42,955 nucleotides of DNA, taken from positions 1 through 42,955 of the forward strand of contig JABDPN010000111.1 of the NCBI GenBank assembly GCA_013042715.1, written 5' to 3'. A program made the translations under genes and the position numbers. Positions 36,455 to 42,955 of the stretch are shown here, piece after piece (positions within the stretch are counted from its first letter, which is position 1; each line of letters begins with the position of its first letter). Below the pieces are notes generated by a model that saw only the letters and a list, made by a program, of their open reading frames with translations, was not told the DNA's origin and did no database searches. The DNA comes from Flavobacteriaceae bacterium. GTDB taxonomy: Bacteria > Bacteroidota > Bacteroidia > Flavobacteriales > Flavobacteriaceae.

Positions 36455-37663
36455 ATGATTGACATTCATAATAAGGCATTACAAAAAACAATTACTGTAG
36501 ATAGAATAATTAAAAAAATTGAAGGGTATTCTAAAGGTCCGGTAGTGGTCTTTTTTAGCGGTATTCATGGTAATGAAACTGCAGGAGTATTTGCATTATA
36601 CTCTGTTTTAAATAAAATCAACCCAGAAGATGTTAACGGAACCATATATGGGTTAACGGGAAATATTAAAGCGCTAAAGGAAAATCACCGCTATTTAAAA
36701 CAAGATTTAAATAGGATTTGGACTGTAGAAAATTTAGAAGTTCTAGAAAGCAAAACAAAACTAAATCCTGAAGAAGAAGAGCAAGTAAAACTATTTTCTA
36801 TAATTAAAGACATAATAAGTTCTTATGTTGGTCCTTTTTACTTTATGGATTTACATACTACATCTAGTAGAACACTTCCATTTATTACCATTAACGACTC
36901 TATAATTAATAGGAAATTTTCTCAATTATTTCCCGTTCCAATTGTGCTTGGTATAGAAGAGTACTTAAATGGACCACTTTTAAGCTATATCAACACTCTT
37001 GGTTATGTGTCTTTAGGTTTTGAGTCAGGACAACACGAAGACGAGCACGCCATTACTTGTGCAATAGCTTTTATATATCTAGTATTAGGTTACATAAACG
37101 CCATTCCTCAGGAAAAAATTAGAGATTTTGAAGTGTATTATAACTTACTAAAGCTTGAATCTTTAAATATTACAGATGTTTACGAAGTTGTGCATCTTCA
37201 TAGCATTATAAATGGTGAAAAATTTAAGATGTATCCAAATTTTAATAGTTTTCAAAATGTAAAAAAGGGAACAGCTCTTGCTGTAAGTAATGGTGAAGAA
37301 TTAGTAGCAGAACGCGACTCAGTAGTTTTCATGCCTTTATACCAAAAAAGAGGTAAAGATGGTTACTTTTTAATTAGAAAAATCAAACCGTTCTTCTTAA
37401 ATCTTTCTTCAGTTTTAAGACGCATAAAAGCAGATAGCCTTTTAGCAATTCTTCCAGGAGTTTCTTGGGATACAAAAGAAAAAAATGCTTTAGTTGTAAA
37501 CTTAAAAGTAGCTAAATATTTAGCAAAACCAATGTTTCATTTATTAGGTTATCGCAACAAAAGACTAGATAAAACGCATTTAAAAATCTATAATAGAGAG
37601 CGAATTTCTAAACGAAAAATCTACAGAAAAGAAAAGTGGTGGTTTAAGTTTAGTCCTAATTAG
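36455..37663 (+). CDS. Succinylglutamate desuccinylase/aspartoacylase family (M14-like) protein
   Basis: VVVFFSGIHGNETAGVFAL, LKQDLNRIW, FMDLHTTSSRTLPF, SLGFESGQHEDEHA metal/substrate motifs. Confidence 0.88.
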   Translation: MIDIHNKALQKTITVDRIIKKIEGYSKGPVVVFFSGIHGNETAGVFALYSVLNKINPEDVNGTIYGLTGNIKALKENHRYLKQDLNRIWTVENLEVLESKTKLNPEEEEQVKLFSIIKDIISSYVGPFYFMDLHTTSSRTLPFITINDSIINRKFSQLFPVPIVLGIEEYLNGPLLSYINTLGYVSLGFESGQHEDEHAITCAIAFIYLVLGYINAIPQEKIRDFEVYYNLLKLESLNITDVYEVVHLHSIINGEKFKMYPNFNSFQNVKKGTALAVSNGEELVAERDSVVFMPLYQKRGKDGYFLIRKIKPFFLNLSSVLRRIKADSLLAILPGVSWDTKEKNALVVNLKVAKYLAKPMFHLLGYRNKRLDKTHLKIYNRERISKRKIYRKEKWWFKFSPN

Positions 37664-39476
37664 TATTATTATACTTATTTATATCTGCAATAAAATTATC
37701 AGGATCAATAGTTACTTTTTTTATTTCTTTTTTAGGTGCTTTTAACTTAAACGTATAATTAGGATAAGCCCAAGCCCAATCTGTTAAAACAATAACGTCT
37801 GTAGCTACAGGTTTTTCACCTCTCATCATCCTAAGTGGAATATAATAGAGGTCCTTTTCACCATTTTTATATTCTACCTCAACCTCCAATGGCATTGGCA
37901 TTAATCCTTCTCGTTTTAAACTTACAAATGTTTCATTGTCTTTTTCGTAGATTCTGTTCACACTATAGTCTATAGTATTTGTAGTTTGTGTCCAATCTGT
38001 TAAATACCAATCTAATTCCATATTAGAAACAAGTTCTGCAGTTCTAATAAAATTTTGAGGCGTTGGATGTTTAAAAGCCCAATTATTATAATATTCTTTA
38101 AAGGTTTTAATCAAGTTTTCTTTGCCAATTATATAAGCTAATTGCGACACAAAAATCAATCCTTTATCGTAAGCGGCAGTCCAATAAGCATCGTTGTATT
38201 TATAACGATCTGCATGAGTGGACAAAGGTTGTTCTTTTCCGCTTAAAACAAGTTTTATATAATCTTTATATGCTTTGGTGAAAATATTTTCTTTTTCCGT
38301 ACTATTGAATTTTGCAAGAGCTAATTCTTCAATATAACTCGCAAATCCCTCGTCCATCCAATAGTGTTTGGTTTCGTTTGTTGCTAACAGAAACTGAAAC
38401 CAAGCATGAGCAATTTCATGTACAGTAACACCAACAAGACTATTAAGAGAACGTTTTCCGGTCACCAATGTGCACATTGCATATTCCATTCCACCATCTC
38501 CACCTTGAATTACAGAATATTGTTTATATGGATAGTCGCCTATAAGCTCACTAAAGAATTCTATAGATTGTACAGCATGAGTCTGAAGTTTTTCCCAGCT
38601 ATTTTTATGTTGCTCACTTAAATCGTTTTTATAAAGAAAATGAACAGCAACACCATCTTTAGTGTGTGCTTTATCATGTATAAAATTAGTATCTGCTGCC
38701 CAAGCAAAATCATGTACTTTAGAAGCTTTAAAATGCCATGATAATGTTTCTCCTTTAGGCTGTTTTACATTTTTAGTTTCGTAACCATGACCAATCTCGT
38801 TTGGGTTTTGAAGGATTCCAGTTCCACCAATAGTGTAATTTTTATCAATGTTAATAGTGACATCAAAATCTCCCCAAACACCATGAAACTCTCTTGCAAT
38901 GTATGGGTCAGCATGCCAACCTTCAAAATCGTATTCTGCCATTTTAGGATACCATTGCGTCATGGATAAAGCAACACCTTCTTTGTTATTTCTTCCAGAA
39001 CGCCTTATTTGTACAGGAACCTGAGCATTAAAATCCATCTTAAAAACAACAGAACTATTTGGCGCAATTGGATTCGATAGTTTAACTTCCAGGATTGTTC
39101 CTTCAATAGTAAAATCTACTTTTTCTCCATCTTGAGTTAGTTGCTCAACGTCTATGTAACCAATTTCGTTTAGTTTAAGTTTACTTATTCGATCTTTAAC
39201 ACGTTTATCTGGATCTGAAACAGATCTAGAATGTATATCCATTTCGCTGTTAGGCTGAAATGCATTAAAGTACAAATGATAAAAAACTCTATTAAGCGTA
39301 TCGGTAGAGTTATTTGTATAAATTAATTCTTGCTTTCCTTTGTACTGAAACGTGTTAACATCCATGTCTATTATCATTTTATAATCAACATGTTGTTGCC
39401 AATAACATTCGTTTTGGGCAAAAATTAGACTGTTACAGATTAGCGAAACTGTTAGAATAAAAACTATTTTTTTCAT
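37656..39476 (-). CDS. M1-family metallopeptidase
   Basis: VTVHEIAHAWFQFLLATNETKHYWMDEGFASYIEELAL (HExxH...E), GGMEYAMCTLV; signal peptide. Confidence 0.93.
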   Translation of the reverse strand: MKKIVFILTVSLICNSLIFAQNECYWQQHVDYKMIIDMDVNTFQYKGKQELIYTNNSTDTLNRVFYHLYFNAFQPNSEMDIHSRSVSDPDKRVKDRISKLKLNEIGYIDVEQLTQDGEKVDFTIEGTILEVKLSNPIAPNSSVVFKMDFNAQVPVQIRRSGRNNKEGVALSMTQWYPKMAEYDFEGWHADPYIAREFHGVWGDFDVTINIDKNYTIGGTGILQNPNEIGHGYETKNVKQPKGETLSWHFKASKVHDFAWAADTNFIHDKAHTKDGVAVHFLYKNDLSEQHKNSWEKLQTHAVQSIEFFSELIGDYPYKQYSVIQGGDGGMEYAMCTLVTGKRSLNSLVGVTVHEIAHAWFQFLLATNETKHYWMDEGFASYIEELALAKFNSTEKENIFTKAYKDYIKLVLSGKEQPLSTHADRYKYNDAYWTAAYDKGLIFVSQLAYIIGKENLIKTFKEYYNNWAFKHPTPQNFIRTAELVSNMELDWYLTDWTQTTNTIDYSVNRIYEKDNETFVSLKREGLMPMPLEVEVEYKNGEKDLYYIPLRMMRGEKPVATDVIVLTDWAWAYPNYTFKLKAPKKEIKKVTIDPDNFIADINKYNNTN

Positions 39477-39489
39477 GCAATAATCTAAA

Positions 39490-41106
39490 TTATTTTTTAG
39501 AGATTTTAGAGGCTAATATCAAAGCGTTATACGCATTAGCAATTTTCCCAGAAGAACTTAGTGTATCAAAAGATTTTATGTTAGAATAATTTCCAGAAAC
39601 CATAACCTTTGAGTTTAATGGTAATCCAGAATCTAAAATAACCTGTTTAACTTGAGTGGCAGACAAATTTGGATATTGCGATCTAATAATTGCGGCAATT
39701 CCAGAAACAGCTGGAGCAGCCATAGAGGTACCATTCATGTTACTATAATCGTTTTCTGGAACTGTTGAGTAGATCTTAGAACCAGGAGCAAAGATATCTA
39801 CGTTTATTTTTCCGTAGTTTGAATAGCTCGCTATTAATTCTGAACCATATTTAGGATACAAAGCACCAACTGAAATAAAGGTGTCAGACACTTCTTTTCC
39901 CGTTCCAACAGCATCATTAGGATACACATCTTTTTTATCAAGATCTATACCTTCGTTTCCTGCAGCATTAATTATAAGTACATCATTTTGTCCAGCGTAA
40001 GCAATAGCTTCTCTAACTTTATCGCTATGTGGTGAATAATATTTCCCAAAACTTGTATTAATAATTTTTGCACCATTATCTACAGCATATTTAATAGCCA
40101 GATAAACATCTTTATCATATTCATCTCCATTAGGTACAACTCTTATCGGCATAATTTGGACATTATTTGCTATACCATTTATACCTTTTCCATTGTTACG
40201 TTTTGCTGCAATAATTCCTGCTACATGTGTTCCATGATCTTCCTCTGGTTTAACATATTTTACATTGTTATCTCCATAAGTTACTTGAGAAAAATCGTCT
40301 GGATCGTCTCCTGTTGTTCGACCTTTAAACTCTGTGTTAAAATGATAATTTAAACGCTCTGTGTAATAAACTATATCATCGTTTATTTCTTTTTTTACTT
40401 CTGTAATGGAATCGAAACCAAAAGCATACATTTGTTTTATTATTGAAATATGTTGTTTTAGTTCTTGATTTTCGGTTTTAATAGCATTTACTTCTTCCCT
40501 GGTGTAAACATCTTTTTTTAGATAATTGGCAACTGCTTTATCTGCAGTATTAACTTGTTGCGCAATTTGCTCAATTCTGTTTTTAGAACTTAATGCTTTT
40601 TGATAATCTTTATCACGTTCTGCTTTTGCTTCATTATATCTTGGATGATTGGTATTACCACTTGCAAGTAATCTTACATACTCCAATTGTTCATCGTAAG
40701 CAGTACCTAAAAAATTCCAACCGTGAACATCGTCTATATAACCATTGTTATCATCGTCTTTACCATTATTTGGAACTTCTTTTGAATTAGTCCAAATCAC
40801 ACTACTTAAATCTTCGTGGTCAATATCGATTCCAGAATCTATTACTGCAACAATAGTTTTGTTTCCTTTTTTATTTTTAATAATCTCTTTGTATGCTTTA
40901 TTGACACTCATTCCAGGAACAGTATCTGAAACCAAATCTAGATGTGCCCAGTTTTGTAATTCTGCTTCAGTAAGCTCAACTTCTTTTAAAGGAGTAGTAT
41001 CAATATTTTCAACAGGTGTAGAAATTATTGGTGCTGCGCCACCACATCCAGAAAGTGTAATAGTAAGACAAGCTATAGCTATTAAATTTGTTTTAGAATA
41101 ATTCAT
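39490..41106 (-). CDS. S8 (subtilisin) family serine peptidase, lipoprotein
   Basis: VAVIDSGIDIDHEDL, DHGTHVAGIIAAKRN, NGTSMAAPAVSGIAA catalytic triad; lipobox TLSGCGG; start at MNYSKTNL. Confidence 0.93.
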   Translation of the reverse strand: MNYSKTNLIAIACLTITLSGCGGAAPIISTPVENIDTTPLKEVELTEAELQNWAHLDLVSDTVPGMSVNKAYKEIIKNKKGNKTIVAVIDSGIDIDHEDLSSVIWTNSKEVPNNGKDDDNNGYIDDVHGWNFLGTAYDEQLEYVRLLASGNTNHPRYNEAKAERDKDYQKALSSKNRIEQIAQQVNTADKAVANYLKKDVYTREEVNAIKTENQELKQHISIIKQMYAFGFDSITEVKKEINDDIVYYTERLNYHFNTEFKGRTTGDDPDDFSQVTYGDNNVKYVKPEEDHGTHVAGIIAAKRNNGKGINGIANNVQIMPIRVVPNGDEYDKDVYLAIKYAVDNGAKIINTSFGKYYSPHSDKVREAIAYAGQNDVLIINAAGNEGIDLDKKDVYPNDAVGTGKEVSDTFISVGALYPKYGSELIASYSNYGKINVDIFAPGSKIYSTVPENDYSNMNGTSMAAPAVSGIAAIIRSQYPNLSATQVKQVILDSGLPLNSKVMVSGNYSNIKSFDTLSSSGKIANAYNALILASKISKK

Positions 41107-41110
41107 AGTA

Positions 41111-41971
41111 TTAATTAAATATATCATCACAAGTAAAAACGTCTTTTAATCTCACGCCTTTTTCTGTGTGTTGAACTGTTATTATTTCGTTGTGTGCATC
41201 ATGCTCCAAGAACAAATAATAGTTGTTATCTGCTGCTTGGTTCAAAAAGTATTCCTTTTCGTCTATTGTAAGTAATGGTCTAGTGTCGTAACCCATCACA
41301 AAAGGTAAAGGAATATGACCTGCAGTAGGTAATAAATCTGCCATAAAACAAATGGTTTTTCCTTTATAATGTATCATAGGAATCATTTGTTTGTCTGTAT
41401 GTCCATTTGCGTAAAAGATATCAAAACCTAAAGCAGAATTATTTAATGTATTTCCATTTGGCAGATTAGTAAATTTTAACCGACCAGACTCTTCCATTGG
41501 TAATATATTTTCTTTTAAAAATGAAGCACGTTCGCGCCTGTTAGGTTGTGTAGCCCAAAGCCAATGGTCTTTGTTGCTCCAAAAGTGAGCGTTCTTAAAA
41601 GCTGGTTCAAGTAATGTTCTGTCTTTATTGTATTGAATGCTTCCTCCACAATGGTCAAAATGCAAATGCGTTAAAAAGACATCTGTAATATCATCACGAT
41701 TAAAACCATGTTTTTTTAATGACTTATCAAGCGTATCGTCTCCCCAAGGAAAATAATATCCAAAAAACTTATCGCTTTGCTTGTCTCCCATACCATTGTC
41801 GATTAATATTAATCTGTTACCATCTTCAATTAGAAGACATCTTGCAGTTAAATCTATCATATTATTAGCATCTGCTGGATTGGTTCTGGCCCATAAAGAT
41901 TTTGGCACAACACCAAACATTGCACCACCATCAAGTTTAAAATTCCCAGCGTTTATTGGATATAAATTCAT
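41111..41971 (-). CDS. MBL-fold metallo-hydrolase
   Basis: DVFLTHLHFDHCGGSIQY, ANGHTDKQMIPMI, FMADLLPTAGH; start at MNLYPINAG. Confidence 0.9.
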   Translation of the reverse strand: MNLYPINAGNFKLDGGAMFGVVPKSLWARTNPADANNMIDLTARCLLIEDGNRLILIDNGMGDKQSDKFFGYYFPWGDDTLDKSLKKHGFNRDDITDVFLTHLHFDHCGGSIQYNKDRTLLEPAFKNAHFWSNKDHWLWATQPNRRERASFLKENILPMEESGRLKFTNLPNGNTLNNSALGFDIFYANGHTDKQMIPMIHYKGKTICFMADLLPTAGHIPLPFVMGYDTRPLLTIDEKEYFLNQAADNNYYLFLEHDAHNEIITVQHTEKGVRLKDVFTCDDIFN

Positions 41972-42104
41972 AACTCGCAAAATACTAAAAGCAACTCATT
42001 TACTCAAAAGCTATAACAATTTATTAAGAGTGTTGTAAAAGGATGTTAGGAGCATTCTTGTTTTAAAGGTTTTATTTATTAATTTAACAAAAATATTTTT
42101 TTGT

Positions 42105-42955
42105 ATGCTTGAGTTAGCAGGAATTATTATTCTAGGAATATTAGCACAATGGTTTGCATGGAAACTAAAGATTCCAGCTATTCTTCCGTTAATTTTAATA
42201 GGACTTTTAGTAGGGCCAATTGCTGCTGAATTTTTATCTGATGATGGCTCAAAATGGATTGAACCCATCTGGAATGGAGAAAATGGATTATTTCCAGGAG
42301 AAGGTCTTTACTATTTTGTGTCCTTAGCCATTAGTATTATACTTTTTGAAGGTGGTTTAACTTTAAAGCGTTCTGAAGTTAAAAATGTAGGACAAGATAT
42401 CACAAAACTTATTACAGTTGGAGCTATTGTTACCTTTTTTGCTGGAGCATTAGCAGCACATTATGTGTTTGATTTAACCTGGCAAATATCGTTTTTGTTC
42501 TCAGCTTTAATTATTGTTACTGGACCAACAGTTATTACTCCAATATTAAGAAACATTCCACTAAAAAAAGATGTTTCTGCAGTATTAAAATGGGAAGGGA
42601 TTTTAATAGACCCTATAGGTGCATTAGTAGCGGTTTTGGTATTTGAGTTTATTAGTGTAGAAGGTGATTCTGGATTTACTAAAACAGCATTAATAGAGTT
42701 TGGAAAAATTGTTTTATTTGGAACAACCTTTGGTTTTACTTTTGCACACGCACTTGCTTTTGCTATTAATAAAAAATTTATACCACATTACCTTTTAAAT
42801 GTGGTTTCATTATCTGTGGTATTATTAGTATATGTTGAATCTGAAATTTTTGCACATGAATCTGGGTTACTTGCTGTAGTTGTTATGGGAATGGTTTTAG
42901 GAAACAGTAAGCTGGACAACTTAAAGGAACTGTTGTACTTTAAAGAGTCTTTAAG
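42105..42955 (+). CDS. Cation/proton antiporter (CPA1-like), partial, runs off right edge
   Basis: Translation MLELAGIIILGILAQWFAWKLKIPAILPLILIGLLVGPIAAEFL...ISIILFEGGLTLKRSEV...TGPTVITPILRNIPLKKDVSAVLKWEGILIDPIGALVAV. Confidence 0.9.
   Translation, partial: MLELAGIIILGILAQWFAWKLKIPAILPLILIGLLVGPIAAEFLSDDGSKWIEPIWNGENGLFPGEGLYYFVSLAISIILFEGGLTLKRSEVKNVGQDITKLITVGAIVTFFAGALAAHYVFDLTWQISFLFSALIIVTGPTVITPILRNIPLKKDVSAVLKWEGILIDPIGALVAVLVFEFISVEGDSGFTKTALIEFGKIVLFGTTFGFTFAHALAFAINKKFIPHYLLNVVSLSVVLLVYVESEIFAHESGLLAVVVMGMVLGNSKLDNLKELLYFKESL

Noticed and set aside
40745-41101. + strand 118-aa ORF
   Set aside because: Antisense to the S8 peptidase N-terminal region; no independent support.
42011-42268. 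- strand 85-aa ORF
   Set aside because: Mostly antisense to the antiporter gene start, which has a strong transmembrane family signature.
1-42955. CRISPR array, transposase, integrase or prophage genes
   Set aside because: No regularly spaced repeats and no ORF with recognisable transposase, integrase or phage structural motifs were found by reading the tracks.

Overview
Window from an AT-rich Flavobacteriaceae/Bacteroidetes-type chromosome (assigned from T9SS sorting domains, FecI/FecR/STN-TonB trio, GIN-domain protein, TAnnTTTG promoters, GlnRS plus GluRS). Most of it is housekeeping: pgk (partial), holB, mnmG, ybeY, gltX, glnS, folB, tRNA-Cys, rnr, rpiB, rnpA, an S41 protease, M1 and S8 peptidases, and a partial Na+/H+ antiporter. 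Main observations: (1) a ~6.1 kb block (ECF sigma, FecR, STN-TonB receptor, T9SS-secreted protein) lies between two direct copies of a 154-bp sequence (921-1074 and 7050-7203, 140/154 identical by hand alignment). Each copy holds the pgk 5' end plus the 3' end of the SPOR-domain gene, and each has one functional and one decayed half, so the block appears to have been inserted between two formerly adjacent genes. (2) Two parS-like palindromes flank mnmG (12416-12431, 14333-14348). (3) A ~520-bp AT-rich divergent intergenic region (29196-29745) has repeated TTAT(A/T)AACA motifs; together with parS it suggests an origin-proximal location. (4) A tightly coupled pair encodes a GCS2-CBS fusion and an aspartoacylase/succinylglutamate-desuccinylase-like protein. 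No CRISPR array, transposase or intact prophage was seen. All calls come from reading the sequence and supplied ORFs; no searches were run.
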